From assembly GCF_021284765.1 (NCBI RefSeq), contig NZ_CP089924.1, positions 2,250,001 through 2,314,000 on the forward strand: 64,000 nucleotides of DNA, read 5' to 3'. Under the pieces are notes generated by a model, which ran no database searches, was not told where the DNA came from, and saw nothing but the letters and a program-made list of their open reading frames with translations. This document shows, piece after piece, positions 25,305 to 33,083 of the stretch (position 1 is the stretch's first letter; every line of letters begins with the position of its first letter). The position numbers were made by a program, and so were the translations under genes. The DNA is from Lysobacter sp. 5GHs7-4 (lineage in GTDB: Bacteria > Pseudomonadota > Gammaproteobacteria > Xanthomonadales > Xanthomonadaceae).

Positions 25305-26588
25305 CTACTCGCGCTTCTGCGCCGCAATGCTGCGCGCGCAAGCCGCGGCGCGGTCGGTCAGCAGCTCGCGTTCGCGCGCATTGCGTGTCAGCGCCGCCGC
25401 GCGCTTGAACTCGGCGTGGGCTTCGCCGTAGCGGCCCAGCTTGGCGAGGAAGTCGCCGCGCACGCTGGGCAGCAGGTGGTAGTTCTTCATCGACGGTTCG
25501 TCGATCAGGGTGTCGGCCAGTTCCAGGCCCGCGGCCGGGCCGAAGGCCATGGCCAGGGCGACCGCGCGGTTGAGTTCGACCACGGGCGAGGGCGCGAGCT
25601 GGGCCAATGCGTCGTAGAGCGCGGCGATGCGCGCCCAGTCGGTTTCGTCGGCGGCGCGCGCACGCGCGTGGCAGGCGGCGATGGCGGCTTGCAGCGCGTA
25701 GGGGCCGCGCGCACCGCCGAGTTTTTCGGCGCGCTCCAGCGCGGTCAGGCCGCGCTGGATCAGCACCTGGTCCCAGCGCGCACGGTCCTGGTCCAGCAGC
25801 AGCACCGGCGCGCCGGCGGCATCCACGCGTGCACGGGCGCGCGAGGCCTGGATTTCCATCAGCGCGGCCAGGCCGTGCGCTTCGGGTTCGCGCGGCACCA
25901 GTTCGGCGACGATGCGGCCCAGGCGCAGCGCTTCGTCGCACAGGGCCGGGCGCATCCAGTCGTCGCCGGCGGTGGCGGAATAGCCTTCGTTGAAGATCAG
26001 GTAGATCACCGCCAGCACCGAAGCCAGGCGTTCGGCCAGTTCCTCGCCGCGCGGCACCTCGAACGGCACCCGCGCTTCGGCCAGGGTGCGTTTGGCGCGC
26101 ACGATGCGCTGGGCCACGGTGGGTTCGGGGACCAGGAAGGCGCGCGCGATCTCGTCGGTGGTGAGGCCGCCGAGCAGGCGCAGGGTCAGGGCGACGCGGG
26201 CCTCGGTCGACAGCACCGGGTGGCAGGCGGTGAACACCAGCCGCAGCAGGTCGTCGCCGATATCGTCGTCGATGGCCGCCTCGAATGCGGCTTCGGCGTC
26301 GTCCTGCCAATCCTCCAGTTCGTAGCCCAGTTCCTCGTACTTGCGCTGCTGCAGCTTGCTGCGGCGCAGGCGGTCGATGGCGCGGTGCTTGGCGGTGGCC
26401 ATCAGCCAGGCGCCGGGATTGTTGGGTACGCCGGTTTCGGGCCAGCGCTCCAGCGCCGCCACCAGGGCGTCCTGGGCCAGTTCCTCGGCCAGGCCGACGT
26501 CGCGCACCATGCGCGCCAGGCCGGCGATCAGGCGAGGCGATTCGATCCGCCAGACGGCATCGATGGCGCGGTGGGTGTCGGTGCTCAT
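25305..26588 (-). CDS. ECF42-type RNA polymerase sigma factor with C-terminal extension
   Basis: This is a 427-residue protein. Sigma-2 is visible around GLAEELAQDALVAALERWP and NPGAWLMATAKHRAIDRLRR, and sigma-4 around ALTLRLLGGLTTDEIARAFL...QRIVRAKRTLAEA. The ~240-residue C-terminal extension (VLAVIYLIFNEGYSATAGDD, TALERAEKLGGARGPYALQA and repeated helical pairs) is the DUF6596/TPR-like part that marks ECF42. This group typically lies with DGPF proteins, as here, and has no anti-sigma factor; the extension is thought to regulate activity. The start at 26588 is chosen because sigma-2 begins right after. It is the last gene of a six-gene operon. Confidence 0.88.
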   Translation of the reverse strand: MSTDTHRAIDAVWRIESPRLIAGLARMVRDVGLAEELAQDALVAALERWPETGVPNNPGAWLMATAKHRAIDRLRRSKLQQRKYEELGYELEDWQDDAEAAFEAAIDDDIGDDLLRLVFTACHPVLSTEARVALTLRLLGGLTTDEIARAFLVPEPTVAQRIVRAKRTLAEARVPFEVPRGEELAERLASVLAVIYLIFNEGYSATAGDDWMRPALCDEALRLGRIVAELVPREPEAHGLAALMEIQASRARARVDAAGAPVLLLDQDRARWDQVLIQRGLTALERAEKLGGARGPYALQAAIAACHARARAADETDWARIAALYDALAQLAPSPVVELNRAVALAMAFGPAAGLELADTLIDEPSMKNYHLLPSVRGDFLAKLGRYGEAHAEFKRAAALTRNARERELLTDRAAACARSIAAQKRE

Positions 26589-26617
26589 CGATGCGGTCTG
26601 GGTCCGTTGCGGAGGGG

Positions 26618-27142
26618 CTATTTTTCGCTGACGGTCTTGAGCGCGGCCAGGCCGGTCTCGAAGTCGCGTCCGATCATACGGTCCATGTCCAGGAAAACGC
26701 CCATGAGTTTTGTCATATAGGCGGCCGGCCCCTGCATCGTCCAGGTGACGCGGGTGCCCGCAGGTTCGGCGACCGTGGCGAACTCGGCCACGTTGCGGCT
26801 GACGAAGGGTTTGCTGAAATCCAGCTGGATGGTGGTGCGGTCGGAGCGGACGTCGGTGATTTCCATGCGCCCCGCGCCGGCCTTGCCGTTGCCTTCCCAG
26901 GCATAGGTCGCACCGCGGCCGCTGGCGGCGCCGCCGATCTCGCGCCGCATTGCGGGATCGAGCTTTTCGTAGGGCGACCAATCGCGCCAGCGACGGAAGT
27001 CGTTGACGTGAGCCAGGATGGTCTCGGGCGCGGCCTGGATCAGCAGGCTGCGCTGGATGCGCAGGGTGTTGGGACGGGTCGCGGCGTAGATCAGCAGCGC
27101 GGCCACGGCCGCGGCGAGCAGGGTCAGGATGAGGGCGAGCAT
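26618..27142 (-). CDS. SRPBCC family (polyketide cyclase-like) membrane-anchored protein
   Basis: This is a 174-residue protein. An N-terminal hydrophobic helix (residues 2-20) is followed by an SRPBCC/START-like domain: IQAAPETILAHVNDFRRWRDWSPYEKLDP, then beta strands and a long C-terminal helix (MIGRDFETGLAALKTV). Family members bind hydrophobic ligands. ACCGGAG lies upstream of the ATG. It sits 29 bp before the ECF42 gene and 15 bp after a DGPF gene, so it is operonic. Confidence 0.83.
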   Translation of the reverse strand: MLALILTLLAAAVAALLIYAATRPNTLRIQRSLLIQAAPETILAHVNDFRRWRDWSPYEKLDPAMRREIGGAASGRGATYAWEGNGKAGAGRMEITDVRSDRTTIQLDFSKPFVSRNVAEFATVAEPAGTRVTWTMQGPAAYMTKLMGVFLDMDRMIGRDFETGLAALKTVSEK

Positions 27143-27156
27143 GTCGGCGGCTCCGG

Positions 27157-27579
27157 TCAGTTGCGTTGGCCGATGTCGGCCTGCATGTCGCGCAGGCCCG
27201 AAGCGGCTTGCTGCACGTCGTCGGGGAAATCCTCGAACTCCTGCACCTGGCGGATCTCGATGACTTCCTGCTCCGAGCCCGGGCAGCGCCGCGCCCAGGC
27301 GACCGCGTCGGCGAGCGAGGGCACGTCGATCATCCAGTAGCCGCCCAGCACTTCTTTGCTTTCGGCGAACGGGCCGTCGGTGACCTTGGGCTTGCCGCCG
27401 GCGAAGGAGACGCGCGCGCCCATCGACGGCGGATGCAGGCCGTCCAAGGCCAGCAGCACGCCGGCCTCCTGCAGATCCTGGTTGTATTTCATCATCTCGG
27501 CGACGCGGTCGGCGGGCGGGGCGGTGCCGGGGGCGGCTTGTTCGTAGCCTTGGGGAATCATCAGCATCATGAAGCGCAT
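27157..27579 (-). CDS. YciI-family DGPF-domain protein
   Basis: This is a 140-residue ferredoxin-like-fold protein. It starts MRFMMLMIPQGYE and has VTDGPFAESKEVLGGYWMID, the DGPF motif. An AGGACA ribosome binding site supports the ATG at 27579 over a longer frame. DGPF proteins are the standard partners of ECF42 sigma factors; their biochemical role is unknown, and they are often said to resemble YciI or phenol-degradation-type enzymes. Confidence 0.88.
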   Translation of the reverse strand: MRFMMLMIPQGYEQAAPGTAPPADRVAEMMKYNQDLQEAGVLLALDGLHPPSMGARVSFAGGKPKVTDGPFAESKEVLGGYWMIDVPSLADAVAWARRCPGSEQEVIEIRQVQEFEDFPDDVQQAASGLRDMQADIGQRN

Positions 27580-27714
27580 GGCGGTTGTCCTGCGATGGCG
27601 TAAGGGTGGTTGCAACGCGGTGCGCGGCGGCGCGACCGCGTTGCGAAGGAGGGGCACGACGATGGCAGCGTCGCCGCAAACGCGTGAGGGTCGCGCATGG
27701 GCGCGAAGCCGCGA

Positions 27715-28137
27715 TCAGGCCGGCTTCTTCTCGAAATTGATCAGCCACGACACGCCGTAAGCGTCGGTCACGCAGCCGAAGCGCTCGGCCCAGAACGTGG
27801 GCTGCAGCGGCATGGTGATGTGGCCGCCTTCGGCCAGGCCCTGCATGATGCGTTCGGCATCGGCGGCGGAGTCGACGTTGAGCGAGATCGACATGCCCTT
27901 GAGGCCCTGGTACGGGTATTCGGGCGTGGCGTCGGAGGCCATCAGCACCCAGTCCTTGGCGGCCAGGCGTACGTGCATGATCTTGTTCTTGTCGGCGGCG
28001 GACATGCCTTCGCAGCTGCCGTCGGGCGCTTCGCCGTAGCGCAGCAGCAGTTCGATCTTGCCGCCCAGCAATTGCGCGTAACGCTGGAAGGCCTGTTCGG
28101 CATTGCCGTCGTAACTCAGGTAAGGGCTCAGGTACAT
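27715..28137 (-). CDS. VOC family (PhnB-like) protein
   Basis: This is a 140-residue protein with the two beta-alpha-beta-beta-beta modules of the vicinal oxygen chelate fold: YLSPYLSYDGNAEQAFQRYA ... FWAERFGCVTDAYGVSWLIN. PhnB/3-demethylubiquinone methyltransferase-like VOC proteins begin this way, but activity is generally unknown. A longer gap (135 bp) separates it from the DGPF gene downstream. It is part of the ECF42 operon. Confidence 0.87.
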   Translation of the reverse strand: MYLSPYLSYDGNAEQAFQRYAQLLGGKIELLLRYGEAPDGSCEGMSAADKNKIMHVRLAAKDWVLMASDATPEYPYQGLKGMSISLNVDSAADAERIMQGLAEGGHITMPLQPTFWAERFGCVTDAYGVSWLINFEKKPA

Positions 28138-28162
28138 GGGGTGGCTCCGGTTGGGGTGGGGG

Positions 28163-28513
28163 TCAGGCGCAGGGGGTGTCGCCGTCGACGATGCGATGGA
28201 TTTCGCTGGTGCCGTCGCCGGCGATTTCGAGGAAGCGGCGGGTCTGTTCGATCGCGGCCTGGGTGGATTCGACTTCGATCAGGGCGTAGCCGGCGATCAC
28301 TTCCTTGGCTTCGGCGTACGGGCCGTCGGTGACGGTGATGCGACCGGCGTCCAGCGTGACGCGGGCGCCGCCGCGGGCCAGCAAACCGCCGGTATGCAGC
28401 AGGCTGCCGTTCTTGAAGCCCTCCTCGATCAGCGCGCCCATGCGCTGCTGTTGCTGCGGACCGAATTCGCCGGGCTTGTTCGGATCGGGGGTGTAGATGG
28501 TCAGGAACTTCAT
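28163..28513 (-). CDS. YciI-family DGPF-domain protein (short)
   Basis: This is a 116-residue protein. It begins MKFLTIYTPD and has VTDGPYAEAKEVIAGYALIE, a DGPY variant of the DGPF motif, with a shorter C terminus than its two relatives in this operon. It lies 25 bp upstream of the VOC gene. It is the second of three paralogs in the same operon. Confidence 0.87.
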   Translation of the reverse strand: MKFLTIYTPDPNKPGEFGPQQQQRMGALIEEGFKNGSLLHTGGLLARGGARVTLDAGRITVTDGPYAEAKEVIAGYALIEVESTQAAIEQTRRFLEIAGDGTSEIHRIVDGDTPCA

Positions 28514-28619
28514 CGGGTGGGGCTCCGTGGCGGTGGTGCGGCAGTTGGATGTGCGGTGATGCGCGGGTGCGACGAACGGTGGGCGGTGTTGGCGGCGGGC
28601 CGCCGTTCGTCGTTCGGTC

Positions 28620-29042
28620 TTAATGCCCTGCGGCGCTCTGCGCCCGCAGCCGCTGTTCCTGCTCGCGCAGTTCAGGCGTGAGCGCGGCGCCGAAATCGTC
28701 CGCTTCGAAGACCTGGCGGATCTCGATCTCCGATTCGCCCTGACCGGGATTCGGGCAGCGCTTGACCCACTCGATCGCCTCTTCCTTGGATTTGACCTGG
28801 ATCAGCCAGTAGCCGCCGATCAGCTCCTTGCTTTCCGAGAACGGTCCGTCGATGACGCTGCGCCGGTCGCCGGAGAAATGAACGCGCGCGCCTTTGGCGG
28901 ACGGATGCAGGCCTTCGCCGGCCAGCAAGACCCCGGCTTTGACCAGTGCTTCGTTGTATTTGCCCATCTCCGCGAGCGCCTCGTGGCTCGGCATTTCGCC
29001 TTCGCTGGCAGGGTCGGTTTTGACTATCACCATGAATCGCAT
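28620..29042 (-). CDS. YciI-family DGPF-domain protein, first gene of the ECF42 operon
   Basis: This is a 140-residue protein (MRFMVIVKTDPASEGEMPSH ... IDGPFSESKELIGGYWLIQV), closest in length and sequence to the protein at 27157-27579. AGGAGA upstream supports the ATG at 29042. It lies 106 bp before the next DGPF gene and is the promoter-proximal gene of the operon. An inverted repeat in the leader (29065-29109) could influence expression. Confidence 0.88.
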   Translation of the reverse strand: MRFMVIVKTDPASEGEMPSHEALAEMGKYNEALVKAGVLLAGEGLHPSAKGARVHFSGDRRSVIDGPFSESKELIGGYWLIQVKSKEEAIEWVKRCPNPGQGESEIEIRQVFEADDFGAALTPELREQEQRLRAQSAAGH

Positions 29043-29522
29043 CGTCGTGTCTCCTGGTCGGTTGAAGAGCCGCGGCCGCGTCGCGCGCGCTCCCATATCC
29101 GCGGCTCTTGTCCAGGCGACGAACGCAGGGGCGGCAAATCGACACGGGCCGCGAAATAAATTCGCAAGGTCCGCGGTTGCCCACCGGCAGGGCCGGTGCT
29201 ACGGTCCGGCTCCTGCCTGCAATGCCCTGGGTCGGTTCGGTGAGGTGGCGCAAGCGACTGATCGTGCTCGCTTTTATGGCCGGTGCCGCAGGCTGGTCCT
29301 GCGCGCTATGACCGACGGACGCATCCGGCATCCGATGCTCAGGCGCGGGCTCTGCGGTGCCGATGGGCCATGCCGCCTACCCGTGCGATGCCTTTTAAAT
29401 GACAACCGGCAAGAACCCGATTTCAGTGAGGAGTGAGCCTGCGCATCCAGATCGAGGCGCCGACCCAGGCCTAAGCAATCCCCACGCCGGCGCGCGCGCC
29501 GGCACCCACCGAGGAGAACGGC
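29043..29522. other. 480-bp divergent regulatory region between ECF42 operon and DUF1579 gene
   Basis: It should hold the promoters for both directions. It contains an 11-bp inverted repeat (AAGAGCCGCGG at 29065-29075 and its complement at 29099-29109) in the ECF42-operon leader, and a perfect 18-bp palindrome (GCCGGCGCGCGCGCCGGC at 29486-29503) 19 bp before the DUF1579 start. A less GC-rich patch lies around 29390-29430. No protein-coding frame with a ribosome binding site was found. Confidence 0.45.
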
Positions 29523-30002
29523 GTGAACGAAAAACCGCAAGCCGAACATCTGTGGCTGCATCGCCTGCTGGGCGAATGGAACGGTCAGGGCGAGGCCTCC
29601 GGTCCGCCAGGCGAAGCGCCAGCGACCTGGACCGCCGTGCAAAGCGTGCGCAAGATCGGCGAGCTGTGGATCCAATGCGAATCGCGCACCGAGTCGGCCG
29701 ATGGCCCGCCGGACATCATGCAGATCACCCTGGGTTACGACCCGGCCAAAGGGCGCTACGTCGGTGCGTTCGCCGGCAGCATGATGACCCAGCTGTGGGT
29801 GTACGAAGGCCAGGTCGAGGCCGACGGCCGCACGCTTACCCTGGACACCGAAGGCCCCGACTTCAGCAGCGGCGCGACGCGCAGGTTCCAGGACATCGTG
29901 GAGATGATCGACGACGACACCCACGAGCTGCGTTCGCGGATGCTGGGCGACGACGGCCAGTGGCAGCCGGTGATGTCGGTGCGTTACACGCGCAAGCGTT
30001 GA
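29523..30002 (+). CDS. DUF1579 family protein
   Basis: This is a 159-residue protein starting at GTG, with GAGGAGAACGGC upstream. The DUF1579 pattern is clear: HLWLHRLLGEWNGQGEA, a middle DIMQITLGYDPAKGRYVGAF and the C-terminal SVRYTRKR. The family is a calycin/lipocalin-like barrel of unknown function often found in stress or ECF contexts. It is divergent from the ECF42 operon, which makes it a candidate for shared control. A strong hairpin follows. Confidence 0.85.
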   Translation: MNEKPQAEHLWLHRLLGEWNGQGEASGPPGEAPATWTAVQSVRKIGELWIQCESRTESADGPPDIMQITLGYDPAKGRYVGAFAGSMMTQLWVYEGQVEADGRTLTLDTEGPDFSSGATRRFQDIVEMIDDDTHELRSRMLGDDGQWQPVMSVRYTRKR

Positions 30003-30010
30003 GGCGTTCC

Positions 30011-30042
30011 GCCGCGGCCGCGACCTGGGTCGCGGCCGCGGC
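30011..30042 (+). terminator. GC-rich hairpin terminator
   Basis: A perfect 14-bp stem (GCCGCGGCCGCGAC / GTCGCGGCCGCGGC) with a CTGG loop starts 9 bp after the DUF1579 stop codon. There is no long U-tract. Confidence 0.65.
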
Positions 30043-30099
30043 ACTTGCCAGCCGGGCGGACCGGCGGCAGTGTCGGGGCTTCGTCCAGGAGAACCCGAT

Positions 30100-31521
30100 A
30101 TGTCGCGAGCGTCGTCGAGTCTGAGCCTGATCGCGGCCGCCGCCGCAAGCCTGTGGAGCTGCGCCGGCGTCGCCGCGCCGGCGGCCGACGAAGCCGCGTT
30201 CCGCGCGCTGTACCGCGAACTGGTCGAGATCAATACCACCCGTTCGGTCGGCAGCTGCACGCGTGCCGCCGAGGCCATGCGAGCGCGGCTGACCGCGGCG
30301 GGGCTGCCGGCGCAGGACGCGCGCATCCTAGCGCCGGCCGATCGCCCGCAGGACGGCGCCCTGGTCGCGGTGCTGCGCGGCCGCGAACGCGCGCTCAAAC
30401 CCCTGCTGTTGCTGGCTCACATCGATGTGGTCGAGGCCAAGCGCGAAGACTGGGAACGCGATCCCTTCACTCTGGTCGAAGAGGACGGATGGTTCTACGC
30501 GCGCGGCGCCAGCGACGACAAGGCGATGGCGGCGATCTTCACCGACAGTCTGGTGCGCTACCGTCAGGCCGGCTACGTGCCGCGCCGCGACATCAAGCTC
30601 GCGCTGACCTGCGGCGAGGAAACTCCCGACGTGTTCAACAGCGTGAAGTGGCTGATGGACACCCAGCCGGAGACGCTGGCGGCCGGCTTCGCGCTCAATG
30701 AGGGCGCCGGCGGCGAACTGCGCGACGGCAAGCCGTTGGCGCTGCAGATCCAGGCTGGCGAGAAGGTCTATCAGGACTTCGAGCTCAGCACCCGCGACGG
30801 CGGCGGCCACAGCTCTCGGCCGACCCGCGACAATCCGATCACGCGCATGGCCATCGGCCTGGAGCGTTTGGGCACCTACCGTTTTCCGATCGCCTTGAAC
30901 GACGCCACGCGCGGCTACTTCGAAGCCCAGGCCGGCCTGTCGGCACCGGCGATCGCGGCCGACATGCGCGCGGTGCTGGCCAACCCGTCGGACGAGCGCG
31001 CCGCCGAACGTCTGTGGGCGGTCAATCCGGGCTGGAACAGTTCGCTGCGCACCACCTGCGTGGTCACCCAGATCGAAGGCGGCCACGCGCCCAATGCGTT
31101 GCCGCAGCAGGTACGCGCCAACGTCAATTGCCGGATCCTGCCCGGTGTGCCGGTGGAAGAGGTGCGCCAGACCCTGGTGCAGGTGCTGGCCGACGAACGC
31201 ATCGCGGTGGCCGCCCGCGGCGAACCGGGCATGGCCACGCGCGTGCCGCCGCTGTCGCCGCGCATCCTGGCGCCGGTGCGCGAAGTCGCCGATACGATCT
31301 GGCCGGGCGTGGCGATCGTGCCGACCATGTCTACCGGCGCCACCGACGGGCGTTTCCTCAACGCTGCGGGTATTCCGACCTACGGCGTATCGGGGCTGTT
31401 CCACGATGCGCAGGGCAGCCGCGCCCACGGCCTCAACGAACGCATCCGCGTGCGCTCGCTGCTGGACGGGCGGCGCTTCCTGCACGAGATCGTGCGCCGT
31501 TACGCCGACGCCGCGGATTGA
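30100..31521 (+). CDS. Secreted M20/M28-type metallopeptidase
   Basis: This is a 473-residue protein with a signal peptide (about 1-25, ending GVAAP). M20 motifs: LLLAHIDVVEA (His/Asp), RGASDDKAMAA (bridging Asp), LTCGEET (catalytic Glu) and SRAHGLNERIR (last His). A dimerisation-like insert covers about 200-330. It is probably a periplasmic aminopeptidase or carboxypeptidase-like enzyme. CAGGAG precedes the ATG at 30100. Its relationship to the 8161 M20 enzyme is only at family level. Confidence 0.87.
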   Translation: MSRASSSLSLIAAAAASLWSCAGVAAPAADEAAFRALYRELVEINTTRSVGSCTRAAEAMRARLTAAGLPAQDARILAPADRPQDGALVAVLRGRERALKPLLLLAHIDVVEAKREDWERDPFTLVEEDGWFYARGASDDKAMAAIFTDSLVRYRQAGYVPRRDIKLALTCGEETPDVFNSVKWLMDTQPETLAAGFALNEGAGGELRDGKPLALQIQAGEKVYQDFELSTRDGGGHSSRPTRDNPITRMAIGLERLGTYRFPIALNDATRGYFEAQAGLSAPAIAADMRAVLANPSDERAAERLWAVNPGWNSSLRTTCVVTQIEGGHAPNALPQQVRANVNCRILPGVPVEEVRQTLVQVLADERIAVAARGEPGMATRVPPLSPRILAPVREVADTIWPGVAIVPTMSTGATDGRFLNAAGIPTYGVSGLFHDAQGSRAHGLNERIRVRSLLDGRRFLHEIVRRYADAAD

Positions 31522-31583
31522 GGGTAGGGTCGTAGCCGGGCCGCGCAATCGTGCGCGGTCCATGGACCACAGGGGGACAGGGC

Positions 31584-31838
31584 ATGGAAATTCTGCTGCA
31601 CACGGACGAGCTCGGCGACGGCGTGACCGTGGCCAATGCCACTGCCGACGATCTCGCCGACACCATCGCCCAGACCTCGCATCTGGGCGGCGTGCACTAC
31701 ATCGTCTACGACGATCGCGGCTTCCGCCTGGTCGCCAGCACCGACGGCGCGGCGCTGAGCAAGATCGCGCAGTCCGATGTGCCCGACACCATGCTGGCGC
31801 TGCTGACCGCCTTGCGTGCCGCGGCGCCGGTTCGCTAG
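31584..31838 (+). CDS. Small hypothetical protein
   Basis: This is an 84-residue protein, start ATG at 31584 after GGGGGACAGGGC. It is mixed alpha/beta (MEILLHTDELGDGVTVANAT ... GGVHYIVYDDRGFRLVAST) with a small hydrophobic C terminus. There is no signal or transmembrane segment. A weak hairpin precedes it and RidA follows after 64 bp. Not recognised. Confidence 0.5.
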   Translation: MEILLHTDELGDGVTVANATADDLADTIAQTSHLGGVHYIVYDDRGFRLVASTDGAALSKIAQSDVPDTMLALLTALRAAAPVR

Positions 31839-31902
31839 CGCGGCGCGCGCCCGATGCCGTCCGGGGCGATAATGCCGGCCTCCCCAGCGAACGAGGTGCA
31901 GC

Positions 31903-32247
31903 ATGATCCAGCGCTTTGAAGTCGGTCCGCGGATGTCGGAAATGGCGGTCCACAACGGCACGGTGTATCTGGCCGGGCAGATCGCCGACGACGAGCACGC
32001 CGACATCGGCGAGCAGACCCGCCAGGTGTTGGCCGCGATCGACGCGCTGCTGGCCCAGGCCGGCAGCGACAAGTCGCGGATCCTGCGCGCGCAGATCTAT
32101 CTGGCCGACATCGCCGATTTCGCCGGCATGAATGCGGTCTGGGACCAGTGGGTGGTGGTAGGCCGCACGCCGCCGCGTGCGACGGTGCAGGCCGCGTTGG
32201 CCAATCCGAACTGGAAGATCGAGATCATGGTGACCGCCGCGGTCTGA
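31903..32247 (+). CDS. RidA/YjgF family protein
   Basis: This is a 114-residue protein. RidA features are FEVGPRMSEMAVHNGTVYLAGQI, a central helix LAAIDALLAQAGSDKSRI, and TPPRATVQAAL with the conserved Arg that in active RidA binds the substrate carboxylate, then IEIMVTA. RidA hydrolyses reactive enamine/imine intermediates from PLP enzymes. GAGGTGC lies before the ATG. Convergent with the gamma-glutamyl hydrolase gene. Confidence 0.9.
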   Translation: MIQRFEVGPRMSEMAVHNGTVYLAGQIADDEHADIGEQTRQVLAAIDALLAQAGSDKSRILRAQIYLADIADFAGMNAVWDQWVVVGRTPPRATVQAALANPNWKIEIMVTAAV

Positions 32248-32271
32248 GCGCAGGCGCCGCGGCGGCGCGAT

Positions 32272-33060
32272 TCACTCGCCGCGGGCGTTGCCGGCCGCGG
32301 CGAGGAACGCATCCAGCAGCGGCCGCCCAGGCATCAGCTCCGGAAAGCGCGCGTCGTGGAATTCCGGATGCCACTGCACGCCGACCACGAACGCGGCGTC
32401 GCGCGCGCGGATGCATTCGGGAATGCCGTCGTCGGACCAGGCCTCGACGTCGAGGCCGTCGCCGACACGGCGGATGCCCTGGTGATGGATGGAATTCACC
32501 CGCGTGCCCTCGCGCGGCGGATACAGGCCCGCCAGCCAGCCGCCGGGTTCGATGCGCAGCGAGTGCGCGTGCTCGTCGTAGCGTTCGGGCAGGTAATGCA
32601 CGCTGCGGGTGGCGCCGCCGGCGACCAGATCCTGGTACAGGCTGCCGCCGTAGGCGACGTTGATCAGCTGCATGCCGCGGCATACCCCCAGCACCGGCTT
32701 GCCCGCGACCACGAACGCGCGCAGCAGCGACAGCTCGAAGCGGTCGCGTTCGGGGTCGGTGCTCTGCAGCATCTCGCTGGGCTGTTCGCCATAGGCGACC
32801 GGATCGATGTCGGCGCCGCCCTGCAGGATCAGGCCGTCGAAGGAGTACGCGTACTCGCGCACCGACAGGTCGCTGCGCTGGACGTCGCCGTGCGGGTCGA
32901 CGGTGGGAATCATCGCCACCAGCGCGCCGGCGTCCATCACCCAGTGCGCCATCGACTGTTCCAGGTACTGCAGGGTCTTGTTGCGGAAGCCGTACTGCGC
33001 GGGCAGGTTGCGCATCAGTCGCGGCGACAGGCCGATCATCAGTTTGCGCGGCGTGGACAT
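32272..33060 (-). CDS. Class I glutamine amidotransferase-like gamma-glutamyl hydrolase (PuuD-like)
   Basis: This is a 262-residue protein. The triad is visible: GVCRGMQLINVAYGG (Cys nucleophile), then VGVQWHPEFH (His and Glu). DGLILQGGADIDP is the family's Gly-rich segment, and RVNSIHHQGI is typical of PuuD/gamma-glutamyl-GABA hydrolases. The start at 33060 begins a conserved region. It is 24 bp downstream of a glutamate-cysteine-ligase-like gene, with which it forms an operon. A role in making and breaking a gamma-glutamyl bond is inferred. Confidence 0.88.
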   Translation of the reverse strand: MSTPRKLMIGLSPRLMRNLPAQYGFRNKTLQYLEQSMAHWVMDAGALVAMIPTVDPHGDVQRSDLSVREYAYSFDGLILQGGADIDPVAYGEQPSEMLQSTDPERDRFELSLLRAFVVAGKPVLGVCRGMQLINVAYGGSLYQDLVAGGATRSVHYLPERYDEHAHSLRIEPGGWLAGLYPPREGTRVNSIHHQGIRRVGDGLDVEAWSDDGIPECIRARDAAFVVGVQWHPEFHDARFPELMPGRPLLDAFLAAAGNARGE

Positions 33061-33083
33061 GCGGGGCCTCGGTGTGGAGGCGG

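Noticed and set aside
29108..29311. 67-residue plus-strand frame in the ECF42/DUF1579 gap
   Set aside because: It overlaps the leader inverted repeat, has no ribosome binding site and its sequence is Arg-rich without recognisable features.
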